Positions 42,327 through 52,470 of a stretch of DNA of 64,000 nucleotides are shown in pieces (the first letter of the stretch is position 1; every line of letters begins with the position of its first letter). The position numbers and the translations under genes are program-made. Source of the DNA: Alcaligenaceae bacterium (GTDB lineage: Bacteria; Pseudomonadota; Gammaproteobacteria; Burkholderiales; Burkholderiaceae_B); the NCBI GenBank assembly GCA_012727555.1, contig JAAYGT010000063.1, forward strand, positions 1-64,000. The letters run 5' to 3'. The notes beneath the pieces are model-generated. The model searched no databases, had not been told where the DNA came from, and worked only from the letters and a program-made list of their open reading frames with translations.

Positions 42327-44624
42327 TCATAACGCAGGGTTGATGCGGCGTAATCGCAGGGCATTACCCAGCACAAAAATACTGGACATGGCCATGGCCC
42401 CGGCCGCAAACACAGGTGAAAGCAACGTACCATTGAAAGGATACAACAGGCCGGCCGCCAAGGGTATCAGGGCCGTGTTGTAGGCAAATGCCCAGAACAG
42501 GTTTTGATGAATGTTGCGTAACGTGGCCCGTGAAATGCCGATTGCCCGGCTGACCGCACCAAGATCACCACGCATCAGCACAACATCGGCGGCTTCAATG
42601 GCAATATCAGTGCCGGTGCCAATGGCCAGACCGACATCGGCCGTTGCCAGTGCAGGGGCATCGTTGATGCCGTCACCCACGAAGGCCACTGTCCCGAATT
42701 CGTTTTGAAGTGCCTGGACTGCCTTCACTTTTCCATCAGGCATGACTTCAGCGATGACTTGGTCGATGCCCAGGCGCTCTGCAATGGCGTTTGCCGTGAT
42801 GGCATTGTCGCCCGTGATCATGACAATTTTCAGCCCCTGATCATGCAGGGCTTTCAAGGCGGCAGGCGTGCCTGGTTTTATGGGGTCTGACACAGCCAGC
42901 AGGGCTGCCAGGCGCCCGTCGATGGCTGCATACATGGGCGTTTTACCCTGCGCGGCCAGCGCGTGTGCCTGATCATTGAATACAGAACAATCAACCTTAA
43001 TCTGGTGCATCATGCGATCGGCACCGATGTCAAGCCGTTTGCCGTTCACCAATCCGCGTACACCCAGACCTGTGACCGAGGTGAACATGCGCACCGTTTG
43101 CAGTATCAGGCCGCGCTGTTGTGCCTGCCGGACAATGGCCTGGGCAACCGGGTGTTCAGAACGGCTTTCCACAGAGGCGATCAATTCAAGGACATCGGAC
43201 TCATTGAGTTCAGGCAGTACATGCAGGTCGGTCAGTTCCGGGCGCCCGAGTGTGAGCGTGCCGGTTTTATCGACTGCAACAATACGCGTATCCTTGAGTT
43301 GCTGAAGGGCTTGTCCCTGACGAAACAGGATGCCCATCTGGGCTGCACGACCAGTACCCACCATGATGGACGTGGGCGTTGCCAGACCCATGGCACACGG
43401 ACAGGCAATGATGAGTACGGCAACGCCATTGACCAGCGCCAGTGTGAGCGCAGGTTGCGGGCCGACCAGCAACCATACAACGAAGGTAACGAGTGCTGCC
43501 AGCATGACGGCCGGCACAAACCAGCGGGTGATACGGTCAACCACCGCCTGAATGGGTAATTTGCCCGCTTGTGCGTGTTCTACCATGCGAATGATCTGCG
43601 CCAGTACGGTGTCTTTGCCAGTGTGGGTCACTTGAACGCGCAATTCGCCCAACTGGTTGACGGTGCCACCGATCACGCGATCGCCCGGCCCTTTATGAAC
43701 GGGCAGCGGCTCGCCGCTGATCATGGATTCATCAACATGGCCCTGGCCTTCCACCACATTCCCGTCCAGCGGAATGCGGGCTCCCGGCAAAACCTGGATC
43801 AGATCGTCGGTTGTGACACTGCTGACGTCACGCTCGACGGGCACGCCGTCAATAATGACCCGGGCGGTGGGCGCCTGCAGCCCGAGCAGGCGGGTGATGG
43901 CCTGGGAAGTTCGACCGCGTGCTCGTGATTCAAGCAGACGCCCAAGCAAAATGAGCGTGACGATGACCGCTGCAGCCTCATAGTAAACATGCACGGTGTC
44001 CGGCGGCAGCCAGGACGGAGCAAAGGTGGCGACCAGCGAATAGGTGTACGCTGCAGCCGCACCCAGCGCCACCAGCGAGTTCATGTCGGGACCGCCACGC
44101 ACCAGCGCAGGCACCCCCGCCTTGAAGAACCGGAATCCGGGCCCGAACAACACCAGTGTGGTCAACAGACACTGGATCAGCCAGCTGGTTTGCAGTCCGA
44201 TGGTTCGGGCAATGACATGGTGCATCCCCGGGATCAGGTGGCTTCCCATTTCAAGCACGAAGACAGGCAAGGTGAACACGAACGCCCGCCAGAACTGGCG
44301 TGACAACAGCGCCTGTTCATGCTGCTGGCGGGCCATGAGGTCCTGGCTGGGTGATGGGCTGTCTTGGGTCAGTGCCTGGGCATCGTAGCCCGCCCGCTGA
44401 ATGGCACGTACCAGTTCCTGGGGATCCACCGATGCATCGGCCTGCACGTGAGCGCGTTCCGTAGCCAGGTTCACCTGGGCACGGTGTATGCCGTGTACCT
44501 GGATGAGTGCGTGTTCGACCCGGCCGACGCACGACGCGCAGGTCATGCCGCTGACTGTCAGGTCGATTTCGGCAGTGTTGCCCTGGCTGTCGGCGGGAAC
44601 GGTTGAGTTTGCCTGACGATTCAT
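42327..44624 (-). CDS. copA: Copper-exporting P1B-type ATPase CopA
   Basis: A 765-residue Cu(I) efflux pump. One N-terminal HMA domain (MTCASC near residue 28) is followed by the transmembrane CPC motif in [13 protein letters not shown] near 410. The phosphorylation site is DKTGTLTLG near 455, the HP motif lies in SRSEHPVAQ near 490, and the hinge is [11 protein letters not shown] near 650. One HMA domain is fewer than the two in E. coli CopA but common elsewhere. The start has CAGGAGG upstream. Its promoter (44682-44712) matches the copZ promoter. Confidence 0.96.
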   Translation of the reverse strand: MNRQANSTVPADSQGNTAEIDLTVSGMTCASCVGRVEHALIQVHGIHRAQVNLATERAHVQADASVDPQELVRAIQRAGYDAQALTQDSPSPSQDLMARQQHEQALLSRQFWRAFVFTLPVFVLEMGSHLIPGMHHVIARTIGLQTSWLIQCLLTTLVLFGPGFRFFKAGVPALVRGGPDMNSLVALGAAAAYTYSLVATFAPSWLPPDTVHVYYEAAAVIVTLILLGRLLESRARGRTSQAITRLLGLQAPTARVIIDGVPVERDVSSVTTDDLIQVLPGARIPLDGNVVEGQGHVDESMISGEPLPVHKGPGDRVIGGTVNQLGELRVQVTHTGKDTVLAQIIRMVEHAQAGKLPIQAVVDRITRWFVPAVMLAALVTFVVWLLVGPQPALTLALVNGVAVLIIACPCAMGLATPTSIMVGTGRAAQMGILFRQGQALQQLKDTRIVAVDKTGTLTLGRPELTDLHVLPELNESDVLELIASVESRSEHPVAQAIVRQAQQRGLILQTVRMFTSVTGLGVRGLVNGKRLDIGADRMMHQIKVDCSVFNDQAHALAAQGKTPMYAAIDGRLAALLAVSDPIKPGTPAALKALHDQGLKIVMITGDNAITANAIAERLGIDQVIAEVMPDGKVKAVQALQNEFGTVAFVGDGINDAPALATADVGLAIGTGTDIAIEAADVVLMRGDLGAVSRAIGISRATLRNIHQNLFWAFAYNTALIPLAAGLLYPFNGTLLSPVFAAGAMAMSSIFVLGNALRLRRINPAL

Positions 44625-44681
44625 TCTTGACCTCCTGGTGCGGCGGGCTCAAGAGTATGGCCCGCCTTGACAACAGGGACC

Positions 44682-44712
44682 AGCTTAAACCTTGCCGTGA
44701 TGGCAAGGTCAA
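44682..44712 (-). promoter_or_regulatory. CueR-type promoter of copA
   Basis: In leftward orientation TTGACC and TAAGCT are 19 bp apart around the dyad ACCTTGCC-GTGAT-GGCAAGGT (plus-strand 44689-44709). Both 8-bp half-sites are identical to those of the copZ promoter 2.8 kb away, which ties both genes to the CueR protein encoded between them. Confidence 0.88.
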
Positions 44713-44724
44713 CCGGCCGCAGGG

Positions 44725-46065
44725 TCAGTGCATGTTCAGCGATTCAAGCTCGCGCCGAATACGATACGCGGCAGTGGTGGTATCGATTTCAATGTCATTC
44801 CAGGTGACACACTGCCCCTGCGCCACAGCACGCACAACGCGTACATTGTGCGCCAGCCCCAAGGGCACGCCGCCCAGTTCCAGTGATTTTTTGGCGGGAA
44901 GCAGTTTGCCCCACACCGTGTACCCCCCTTCGCCATCGAGGGTATCGCCGGGAACCAGGTTACGTTTGGCCGTAGCCACAACATCGGCATTCCAGCAGGT
45001 GGCGACACCCGTGGCTTCGGAACGCAATGCCACGGAGGCCACTGAAAGCCCCACTTCCAGGCCGATCAGGTGCCAGCGCTTGTAAAGGGTGAAATAGCGC
45101 CCGGAAGGGTCGGTATGGGCATTGTATTCTTCGAAACAGTTGCGGATGTAGTCGGTTTCACCCTCAACGGTAACCCAGACCCCCATGCGGATATCGTAGG
45201 GTATGCGGCGACCATCAGGTTCAAGTGAAGAAACGACTTCCACCATGCCCTTGCGTTCCAGCACGCCGCCTTCGCTGCGTGGCCGGGTGACATACGGGAT
45301 ATCTTCGATACTGGCCGGCGGGTACAGCAAGCCGTCGGAAGGCACAGCCAGCCCGGTTGCGTTGGCAACTGCGGCACTTTCGATCGAGGGTTTGGAGCCA
45401 TCGAGAAAACTGTTGAACATTTTCGGGTTCAAACCGCCGCGCTGCGCCTGTTCAGGCGTAAGGCCATAATAGCCCCAGACCGTTTCAGGTGTGGACTGCG
45501 CAAAATGCGGCAACCATTTATGCCCGCGGCCTGCCGCAACCACCGGAAAACCACAGGTTCTGGCCCAGTCGACCAGGTCGCAGATCAGCGCGGGCTGATC
45601 ACCGAAAGCCATGGAATACACCACACCGGCCTGCTCTGCCCGGCGCGCCAGCAAGGGGCCGCAAAATGCATCGGCCTCAACCGTGACATTGACCACATGC
45701 TTGCCTTGGGCAAAGGCCGCCAGACAGTGCTCGACGGCGGCGACCGGATTGCCTGTGCATTCCACGATTACGTCGATGTCGGGGCAATTCACCAGGGCAA
45801 GCCAGTCGTCGCCGATCCAGGTGCTGCCTTGTTGTGTGGCAAGCTGCAGTGACTGCGCTTGCGTACGTTCAGGCGACCAGCCTACACGTTCAAGATTTTG
45901 CCGTGCCATGACTGGATTCAGATCGGCTATACCGACAAGATGAACACCCGGTGTTCGGGGAATCTGGGCCAGGTACATGGAACCGAACTTGCCGGCACCG
46001 ATCAGGCCGACACGAACTGGACGGCCTGCTGCCGCTCTTTGCAGCAGTTTTGCATGAAGACTCAT
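44725..46065 (-). CDS. Homoserine dehydrogenase-like oxidoreductase with C-terminal SAF domain
   Basis: A 446-residue protein. The Rossmann motif is VGLIGAGKFGSMYLAQI near residue 19, and a catalytic-domain-like middle region follows (VVECTGNPVAAVEHC read as IVECTGNPV; PHFAQSTPETVWGYYGL). The C-terminal ~70 residues (AKRNLVPGDTLDGEGGYTVWGKLL) look like an SAF/AFP-type domain. Relatives are annotated as NAD(P)-dependent oxidoreductases in sugar-acid or erythritol-type catabolism, but the substrate is unknown. It stands alone, with no pathway neighbours in the window. Confidence 0.8.
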   Translation of the reverse strand: MSLHAKLLQRAAAGRPVRVGLIGAGKFGSMYLAQIPRTPGVHLVGIADLNPVMARQNLERVGWSPERTQAQSLQLATQQGSTWIGDDWLALVNCPDIDVIVECTGNPVAAVEHCLAAFAQGKHVVNVTVEADAFCGPLLARRAEQAGVVYSMAFGDQPALICDLVDWARTCGFPVVAAGRGHKWLPHFAQSTPETVWGYYGLTPEQAQRGGLNPKMFNSFLDGSKPSIESAAVANATGLAVPSDGLLYPPASIEDIPYVTRPRSEGGVLERKGMVEVVSSLEPDGRRIPYDIRMGVWVTVEGETDYIRNCFEEYNAHTDPSGRYFTLYKRWHLIGLEVGLSVASVALRSEATGVATCWNADVVATAKRNLVPGDTLDGEGGYTVWGKLLPAKKSLELGGVPLGLAHNVRVVRAVAQGQCVTWNDIEIDTTTAAYRIRRELESLNMH

Positions 46066-46258
46066 GGAAGGAGCTCCGGGAGGAAAAATAGTTGTAATGA
46101 CGAACCTTGCACGGTGCCCCGTGGCCGGGTTGCGTTTGTCTCAGGCGTGATCTTAGCCCACTTTAAGCCGGAATCAGTTAAAGTTCCTGTCAGGCGGGCA
46201 CGCCCGTTTCCATCGGGGTTTCGGGCGGTGTGTCAGGCCATTGCGCAAAGGATGCACA

Positions 46259-46957
46259 ATGATCGACCTTTACTACTGGACAACACCCAATGGGCACAAG
46301 ATCACGCTGTTTCTTGAAGAAACCGGCCTTCCCTACACCCTGAAACTGGTGAATATCGGCAAAGGTGAACAGTTTGATCCCGATTTTCTGAAGATCGCCC
46401 CCAACAACCGTATTCCGGCTATTGTGGATCACAGCCCGGCGGGTGGCGGCGAACCTGTTTCCGTGTTCGAGTCGGGCGCCATTCTGTTGTACCTGGCTGA
46501 AAAAACCGGCCGCTTCCTGCCTGCCGATCCACGCGGGCGCACCGATGTCCTGCAGTGGCTGTTCTGGCAAATGGGGGGGCTTGGCCCCATGGCGGGCCAG
46601 AATCACCATTTCGGCACCTATGCCCCGGAAAAAATTCCCTACGCCATTGATCGTTACGTACGCGAAACTGGCCGTTTGTACGGTGTGCTGAACAAGCAGC
46701 TTGCCGATCGTCCGTTCATCGCAGGCGAGTATTCGATTGCTGATATGGCATGCTACCCCTGGATCGTGCCCTACGAGCGCCAAGGCCAGAACCTGCACGA
46801 CTTCCCTCACCTGGAACGGTGGTTCAACGCCATAGCAAGCCGTCCGGCCACGCAGCGTGCCTATGAACTGGCTCACAACCTGAACACGACGCCTTCAGTC
46901 AGTGATGCGCAGTCGCGGGCAATTTTGTTCGGTCAGGATGCCAAAACCATTAAATAA
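46259..46957 (+). CDS. Glutathione S-transferase family, YfcG/YghU-type disulfide reductase
   Basis: A 232-residue GST. The N-terminal thioredoxin-like domain begins MIDLYYWTTPNGHKITLFLEETGLPY; the TPNGHK motif is characteristic of nu-class (YfcG/YghU) proteins that use two glutathiones for disulfide reduction. FESGAILLYLAEKTGRFLP supplies the glutathione gamma-glutamyl site, and SIADMACYPW the C-terminal folding box. The ATG at 46259 follows AAAGGA. The 193-bp gap upstream (46066-46258) holds no gene I recognise. Confidence 0.9.
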   Translation: MIDLYYWTTPNGHKITLFLEETGLPYTLKLVNIGKGEQFDPDFLKIAPNNRIPAIVDHSPAGGGEPVSVFESGAILLYLAEKTGRFLPADPRGRTDVLQWLFWQMGGLGPMAGQNHHFGTYAPEKIPYAIDRYVRETGRLYGVLNKQLADRPFIAGEYSIADMACYPWIVPYERQGQNLHDFPHLERWFNAIASRPATQRAYELAHNLNTTPSVSDAQSRAILFGQDAKTIK

Positions 46958-46969
46958 TTGATGTGCCGC

Positions 46970-47806
46970 ATGAACTCAAAAGCGAAATCAAAAACATCTT
47001 TTTCTCGTTCACGGCGAGCCATTCGCCTGGCTTTCATTGGGGTCACCCTGCCACTTTTCCTGGCAGCATGTTCTACGGGTTCCGGGTCCTCGGGCACCAT
47101 TTCACTCATTCCTGCGGAAATCGCCGAACGTACCCAGCGCGATGGGCTGTTCACTCAGCCGCTTGCCTGGGAACGCAGCAAACCAGGCTGCAAGGGTGAT
47201 TGCCCTACCCTGAAGGTCGATTCCCTCATTTTTCCCGGTGTGCCCATTCTGACGGAGCTGGTCGACCATGCGCTGGTCACGCTCACCCAGATCGACCAGC
47301 GCAGCGCACCGCGCTACAGCACCCTGGCCGAGTATGAAAAGCACTTCTGGCAAACAGCCGGCCCGCGTGACAGCGCGGTACTGGCAGCACGTGTACGCTA
47401 TGGCAGCAAGTACATTACGTCCATCGAACTGGATGCCTGGCAATACTTCACCGGTGCTGCCCATGGCATTCCGGCCACGCAATTCATTGTATGGGACAAC
47501 GCATCGCGCAAGGTACTGGGCATGAAGGATCTGCTGGTGCCTGGTGGCTACGATCGTTACATCGAGACCCTCCGCCGCGCTCATGCCGACTGGAAGAACA
47601 CCCACCCCGATGCCCGTGACAACCCGCAAAACTTCGATCGCATCTGGCCTTTCCAGCCCACGGACAACGTGGCCCTGACAGATCAGGGTTTGCTGGTCAA
47701 ATACGATGCCTATGAAATTGCCCCGTATTCTTCGGGGCAGCCAGAGCTGCTGATTCCCTACACCCAACTTTCAGGCATTCTGAAACCCCAGTATTTGCCT
47801 GAATGA
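46970..47806 (+). CDS. DUF3298/RsiV-like lipoprotein
   Basis: About 278 residues. A basic N-terminus and hydrophobic segment end in the lipobox LAAC near residue 29, so the protein is a membrane lipoprotein. The C-terminal half fits DUF3298 (DAWQYFTGAAHGIPATQFIVWD near residue 155, KVLGMKDLLVPGGY near 185, YEIAPYSSGQPELLIPY near 255), the fold found in the lysozyme-sensing anti-sigma factor RsiV. No sigma factor gene is adjacent and no anti-sigma N-terminus is visible, so a lysozyme-binding or envelope role is only a possibility. Start choice between 46961 and 46970 is uncertain. Confidence 0.8.
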   Translation: MNSKAKSKTSFSRSRRAIRLAFIGVTLPLFLAACSTGSGSSGTISLIPAEIAERTQRDGLFTQPLAWERSKPGCKGDCPTLKVDSLIFPGVPILTELVDHALVTLTQIDQRSAPRYSTLAEYEKHFWQTAGPRDSAVLAARVRYGSKYITSIELDAWQYFTGAAHGIPATQFIVWDNASRKVLGMKDLLVPGGYDRYIETLRRAHADWKNTHPDARDNPQNFDRIWPFQPTDNVALTDQGLLVKYDAYEIAPYSSGQPELLIPYTQLSGILKPQYLPE

Positions 47807-47843
47807 GCAGATCCATCTGCCGGGAAAACACACGGTGTGCAAC

Positions 47844-47874
47844 GTGTCGAACCGCCTGATCTGCGGTTCGACAC
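47844..47874. terminator. Strong hairpin between convergent genes
   Basis: A perfect 12-bp stem GTGTCGAACCGC / GCGGTTCGACAC with a 7-nt loop, between the DUF3298 gene stop (47806) and the convergent ankyrin gene stop (47882). CCTTTGG follows on the right. Likely a shared terminator, though the T-tract is poor. Confidence 0.65.
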
Positions 47875-47881
47875 CCTTTGG

Positions 47882-48754
47882 TCATGGCGCTGAAGGTTTG
47901 TTGAAACGGTCAAGATCAAAGTAACGCGCTGTGCCGTTGTCACTATTTTTGGGGGCCGCTGCGTTGGGCGCAGGATCAACAGGCAGTGCAGCAACGGGTT
48001 CAGGCAGCGCCACGCCGGGCTGTGTGCGCATTTGCTGGCGATGCGCCAGCATACGCTGTTCAAGTTGATCGAGCTTGACCGCCAGATTTTCATAACCCCG
48101 CTTGCGGGCCCAGGCCGCTGCGTTTTCTTTTTGAGTGGTCAGCATGGTGACATCGGCCCCGGCATCAAGCAGCAATTGCACCATGGGCTGGTTGCCACCG
48201 AAAGCCGCCATCATGAGCGCCGTGGTGCCGTCTGGACCAGGGGCGTTGACGATCGCTCCGTTCTTGAGCAGCATCTTTGCCATGTCAAGGTGGCCGCGTG
48301 ATGCAGCATATTGCAAGGGTGTCCAGCCCAGACGGTTCACCTGGGCGCCCCGTTTGATCAGTGCCTGACCACGTTCGGCCTGGCCCACCACCGCCAGATA
48401 CATGAGCGGGGTTTCACCAAACGGATTTTCAATATTCGGATCGAATTTCTTTTGCTTGATCAGCACATCGTAGACGTTCCAGGCACCCTCGCGTATAGCC
48501 TGCATGACGGCCGGCTGGCCATCCGGCGTGCGTACATTCGGATCAGTGCCACGCGCAAGCGCGGTTTGCACGTAAGAAGCACGGTCGTTGGTGACACTGA
48601 CCCACCAGTCTTTGGGTACATCGGCCCAGGCGCTGCCAACGGCAAGTACAAGCCCGGCCGCCGCCATGAGCAGACGTGCCTTGCGGGGACCCTGAGTGCG
48701 TGTGAAGCGCTGCGGTGCAAACGCGCTCTGCATGATTTGATGGCGTTCAGGCAT
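47882..48754 (-). CDS. Exported ankyrin-repeat protein
   Basis: A 290-residue protein. A hydrophobic segment at residues ~29-45 (LLMAAAGLVLAVGSAWAD) acts as signal peptide or anchor after a basic stretch. About four ankyrin repeats follow (NPFGETPLMYLAVVGQAERGQALIKRGAQVN; GWTPLQYAASRGHLDMAKMLL; DGTTALMMAAFGGNQPMVQLL), then a Pro/Ala-rich tail. Ankyrin repeats mediate protein contacts; a periplasmic partner is unknown. The start overlaps the tatD stop by 8 bp, so it is coupled to tatD. A start at residue 30 is an alternative. Confidence 0.83.
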   Translation of the reverse strand: MPERHQIMQSAFAPQRFTRTQGPRKARLLMAAAGLVLAVGSAWADVPKDWWVSVTNDRASYVQTALARGTDPNVRTPDGQPAVMQAIREGAWNVYDVLIKQKKFDPNIENPFGETPLMYLAVVGQAERGQALIKRGAQVNRLGWTPLQYAASRGHLDMAKMLLKNGAIVNAPGPDGTTALMMAAFGGNQPMVQLLLDAGADVTMLTTQKENAAAWARKRGYENLAVKLDQLEQRMLAHRQQMRTQPGVALPEPVAALPVDPAPNAAAPKNSDNGTARYFDLDRFNKPSAP

Positions 48755-49562
48755 GAAGAGTATCCTGGACTGGGGGAGCTGTATTTGTGTTCATTGAACC
48801 TGCCTTGGCAAAAAGCCGGAAGAAGTTGTCGCGCGTGTGCGTTGCGACATCGGCCACACTGATTCCGCGCAGGTCGGCAATTTTTTCTGCCACATGCACG
48901 ACCAGCGACGGATCGTTAAGCTTGCCACGATGCGGCGCGGGTGCAAGATACGGAGCATCGGTTTCGATGAGCAGGCGCTCAAGGGGCAGACGCTTGGCAA
49001 GGTCTTGAAGTTCAAGCGCTTTCTTGAATGTGACAATGCCCGACAGTGAAATATAGAAATTCATTTCCATGGCAGCCTGGGCCACTTCAAAGGATTCCGT
49101 GAAGCAGTGCATCACACCGCCACAGGCTTGGGCATCTTCTTCACGCATGATGCGCAGCGTGTCTTCGCTGGCGTTGCGTGTATGAATGATCAGGGGCAGC
49201 CCGCTTTCACGGGCCGCACGAATATGGGTACGGAAACGTTCACGCTGCCATTCCAGAGGTTCGGACATGCGGAAGTAATCGAGTCCTGTTTCGCCGATGG
49301 CCACGACGTTGGGGTGCTGCGCCATGCTGATCAATTGATCAACCGCAGGTTCCGGTGTGTCTTCGTAGTCGGGGTGGACCCCGACTGAAGCGAACAGGTT
49401 GGCATGCTGTTCCACCAGCCTGATCAGGCGTGGCCAGTCGGGCAGGTTGACACTGACAACCAGTGCATGGCTGACCTGATTCTTGGCCATGCGCTGAAGA
49501 ATGTCGGGTGTCTGGCTGGCAAGATCAGGAAAATCGAGGTGGCAGTGGGAATCAATGAACAT
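48747..49562 (-). CDS. TatD-family metal-dependent deoxyribonuclease (YcfH-like)
   Basis: A 271-residue TIM-barrel hydrolase. Metal ligands are visible in DSHCHLDF at the N-terminus, GETGLDYFR near residue 95, IIHTRNA near 130, MHCFTES near 155 and ETDAPYLAP near 205. The family has 3'-5' exonuclease activity on DNA and roles in repair. In many Gram-negatives it follows holB, as here (95-bp gap, in which no gene is seen; pilZ, often found there, is absent). Confidence 0.93.
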   Translation of the reverse strand: MFIDSHCHLDFPDLASQTPDILQRMAKNQVSHALVVSVNLPDWPRLIRLVEQHANLFASVGVHPDYEDTPEPAVDQLISMAQHPNVVAIGETGLDYFRMSEPLEWQRERFRTHIRAARESGLPLIIHTRNASEDTLRIMREEDAQACGGVMHCFTESFEVAQAAMEMNFYISLSGIVTFKKALELQDLAKRLPLERLLIETDAPYLAPAPHRGKLNDPSLVVHVAEKIADLRGISVADVATHTRDNFFRLFAKAGSMNTNTAPPVQDTLHA

Positions 49563-49657
49563 GAGATGCAGAATAACCGTGTGTACGTACCAGTGTGAAG
49601 TTTAACCGAGTCGGCACACGGAACGCAGTCAGCCCCACCTTCTTGAGCATCAAGCCA

Positions 49658-50707
49658 TCAGGTGTTTTTTTGAGGCACACAGGCAAGAAACAATCTTTGC
49701 AGTGCAGTGTGTACCAGCACTTTTGCATTCAGTGGGTGGGTGGCGATGCCTCTTTGGCGCGTCAGCCAGCGTGCCTGATCAGCCAGTGCCTGGGGATCAG
49801 CGCCTTGCGCAATCCGCTCAAGGCGTTCGGCATGGGCCATGTAATAGCGAACGGGTACACCGGAAGCCGCTAGCATCAGATCGACCATCAGACGCTGGAG
49901 CATGTCGATCCAGTAGACAGGCTGTTCCTTTTCCATGGCGTCAGCCAGTTCCGGGAGCTGGCCGAAACGGGGCGTTCCCAGTGCCTGCACGATCGCCTCA
50001 AGCCAGCCTGGGCAGGGTTGGGTATCCTGCAGCGACCGTTCATGTGCCAGCAACGGGGCTCCCCCGGCTACTGCCAGCCAATCGGCCGCCTGTTTGACAC
50101 CTTTTTCATTAAGCCAGGCAAGGCTTTGTTCGGGTGCAGGAAAAGAAGTTGCCAGAAGACGGCAGCGTGAGACGATCGTGGGCAGCAATTGGTCAGGTGC
50201 ATCGGCCACCAGCAAAAAGACCGTATGCTCTGGTGGTTCTTCCAGCACTTTGAGCAAGGCGTTGGCTGTGATGGTGTTCATGGATTGTGCCGGATAAATA
50301 ACCGCCACCCTGAAGCCCCCCCGGTGTGTCGCCGTGGTGAACCAGCCTGACAGTGTCCGGATCTGTTCAATACGGATGTCACGCGACAAGGCTTTTGGGG
50401 TGGTGGCGTTTTCGTTCTCTTGTGTGATTGCCGGATCGCCTTCTTCAAGCGCCATCGCATCTGGACGGATCAGACGCAGGTCGGGGTGGTTGCCCGACTG
50501 CAACCACTGGCAGGCCGGACAGCGGCCACAAGCCAGACCATGGGCTGGTTGTTCACACAACAAACTGGCGGCTGCAGCCCGGGCAAACTGGCGCTTGCCG
50601 GTGCCTTGCTGCCCATGGATCAGCCAGGCATGGGCAAAGCGCGAGCGGTTGCCCAGCCAGTGCGAGGCCTGAACGGTTTGCCAGGGAAGAAAGACGGGAA
50701 AATCCAT
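49658..50707 (-). CDS. holB: DNA polymerase III delta-prime subunit HolB
   Basis: A 349-residue clamp-loader subunit. The P-loop-like HGQQGTGKRQFARA near residue 31 lies in an AAA+ domain with a four-cysteine zinc module (LLCEQPAHGLACGRCPACQWL) near 50-65. The sensor region VIYPAQSMNTITANALLKVLEEPPEHTVFLL near 140 contains the arginine-finger-preceding motif, and the SRC sequence (VSRCR) follows near 178. It works in the tau/gamma complex to load the beta clamp. It lies 2 bp after tmk, the standard tmk-holB order. Confidence 0.93.
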   Translation of the reverse strand: MDFPVFLPWQTVQASHWLGNRSRFAHAWLIHGQQGTGKRQFARAAAASLLCEQPAHGLACGRCPACQWLQSGNHPDLRLIRPDAMALEEGDPAITQENENATTPKALSRDIRIEQIRTLSGWFTTATHRGGFRVAVIYPAQSMNTITANALLKVLEEPPEHTVFLLVADAPDQLLPTIVSRCRLLATSFPAPEQSLAWLNEKGVKQAADWLAVAGGAPLLAHERSLQDTQPCPGWLEAIVQALGTPRFGQLPELADAMEKEQPVYWIDMLQRLMVDLMLAASGVPVRYYMAHAERLERIAQGADPQALADQARWLTRQRGIATHPLNAKVLVHTALQRLFLACVPQKNT

Positions 50708-50709
50708 GA

Positions 50710-51375
50710 TCAGCCGTGTTCCGACAGATTTCCGGCTGCCTGTGCACCGCCTGCCCTGTTGATCAGTTCGAGCAGGTCGGCTTCAAGTTGTTTGCGTATG
50801 GCCACGATGGTTTGGCTGGCATCAATGACCAGAAAGCGGTCGGGCTGATTGCGTACGCGTTCATGATAGGCTGCCTGGGTTCTCAGGAAGAAATCACGGC
50901 TTTCGCGTTCAAAGCGGTCAGGCTCCCTGGACGATGCCAGCCGTTCACGCGCAACCTGCAGGGGCACATCGAAGAGCCAGGTGCGATCGGGTTGCAGATC
51001 GGGATGAACCCAGTCCTGCAGGGCCTGCACGGCAGCCCCGCCCAGTTCGCGCCCGCCGCCTTGATAGGCATAGGTTGCATCAGTGAAGCGATCACAGACC
51101 ACCCAGTTACCTGCCTCGAGCGCAGGACGAATGACGGTTTCAACATGCTCACAACGCGCGGCAAACATGAGCAATGTTTCTGTTTTAAGGTGCATGGGCT
51201 GATGCAGCAGCAGTTGCCTGAGCTGTTCGCCAACCGCCGTGCCACCGGGTTCACGGGTTGATACAACGGGCAGCCCCTGGTCTTTGAGTGTTTGAATCAA
51301 CCAGGGGATATGCGTGCTTTTACCGGCACCGTCGACACCTTCAAGTGTGATGAAACAGCCTTTACTGCGGGTCAT
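50710..51375 (-). CDS. tmk: Thymidylate kinase Tmk
   Basis: A 221-residue enzyme phosphorylating dTMP to dTDP. The P-loop is [14 protein letters not shown] near residue 8, the TMP-binding region is STREPGGT near 40, [15 protein letters not shown] follows near 95, and the LID segment is [11 protein letters not shown] near 150. The ATG at 51375 begins the domain. The mltG stop at 51380 lies 4 bp upstream, so the mltG-tmk-holB genes form one transcription unit. Confidence 0.95.
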   Translation of the reverse strand: MTRSKGCFITLEGVDGAGKSTHIPWLIQTLKDQGLPVVSTREPGGTAVGEQLRQLLLHQPMHLKTETLLMFAARCEHVETVIRPALEAGNWVVCDRFTDATYAYQGGGRELGGAAVQALQDWVHPDLQPDRTWLFDVPLQVARERLASSREPDRFERESRDFFLRTQAAYHERVRNQPDRFLVIDASQTIVAIRKQLEADLLELINRAGGAQAAGNLSEHG

Positions 51376-51379
51376 GCGA

Positions 51380-52384
51380 TTATTTTCCGAGAATGAATTT
51401 GCGAACAGCCCGATTGTGCTCACTGAGGTTTTTGGAGAATTCACTGCTGCCATCGCCGCGGGCAACAAAGTAGTAGTAATCGTGCTCCTCCGGGTTGAGT
51501 GCCGCAACCAGTGCTGCCCTGCCCGGGCTGGCAATGGGCGTGGGTGGCAAGCCTGGCCGGGTATAGGTATTCCACGGCGTATCGGTTTGCAGGTCTTTTT
51601 TCCGGATACGCCCTTGATAGGCATCGCCCATGCCGTAAATGACGGTTGGATCGGTCTGCAGCGGCATACCGGTGCGCAGTCGGTTGATGAACACCCCGGC
51701 AACACGTTCGCGGTCTGCCGCCATGCCGGTTTCTTTTTCAATGATGGAGGCAAGAATCAGTGCCTCGTAGGGCGACTTCAAGGGAAGATCAGGCTTGCGT
51801 TCATTCCAGAGCGTTTCAAGCAGGGTCTGACCCGCTTTGTAGGATTGATTCAGTACATCGAAATCGGGGGTGCCCGGCGCAAAGACGAATGTATCGGGGT
51901 AAAAAAGGCCTTCCGGATGATTCTGGGGCGATCCAAGACGCTCCAGCAAGTCCTTGTCGGACACATCGCCGAGAGTCTGCCGGACATCAGGATGTTCACG
52001 CAGGGCATTGCGGATACGCTGATACGTCCAGCCCTCGACCAGTGTCAGACGGGATTGCACCATTTCACCACGTGCCATGCGTTCAAGCAGGCTCAGGGGT
52101 GTGTCGCCTTCGATGGCCTGGTAAGTGCCGGCCCGCAAGCGGGTATCATCACCAGTGTATCGCCCAAGCAGCACCAGAGCCTCGGGGTGAATCGAAATGC
52201 CGGCCGCGTTCATGGCCTGGGCAATGGTGCGAAGGCGAGCCCCCGGTTCAACCGTGAAAATGGCGGGTGTTTGCTGCAGACGTAGCGGGCTGGTAACCCA
52301 GTACCAGGCGGCGCCCACTGCCGCCGCTGCGGCAAGCAGCGCCACTACCAGCAGCCACAGCACGATTTTTTTGACTGATTTCAT
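51380..52384 (-). CDS. mltG: Endolytic peptidoglycan transglycosylase MltG
   Basis: A 334-residue inner-membrane protein. One N-terminal helix (residues ~7-30) is followed by a LysM-like segment and the YceG catalytic domain: [11 protein letters not shown] (FYPDTF) near residue 165, the catalytic Glu in [25 protein letters not shown] near 220, [13 protein letters not shown] near 245, [21 protein letters not shown] near 270. It cleaves nascent glycan strands. The ATG at 52384 was chosen because the signal-anchor follows directly. It is divergent from ygfZ. Confidence 0.94.
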   Translation of the reverse strand: MKSVKKIVLWLLVVALLAAAAAVGAAWYWVTSPLRLQQTPAIFTVEPGARLRTIAQAMNAAGISIHPEALVLLGRYTGDDTRLRAGTYQAIEGDTPLSLLERMARGEMVQSRLTLVEGWTYQRIRNALREHPDVRQTLGDVSDKDLLERLGSPQNHPEGLFYPDTFVFAPGTPDFDVLNQSYKAGQTLLETLWNERKPDLPLKSPYEALILASIIEKETGMAADRERVAGVFINRLRTGMPLQTDPTVIYGMGDAYQGRIRKKDLQTDTPWNTYTRPGLPPTPIASPGRAALVAALNPEEHDYYYFVARGDGSSEFSKNLSEHNRAVRKFILGK

Positions 52385-52470
52385 TGAATGATGCAAACCC
52401 TGTTCGGTCGCTTGACGAGTCCGCTATCATAAACGCTTGCGGGTTGATCTTGTTCAGCCCGGTTTCCTTG

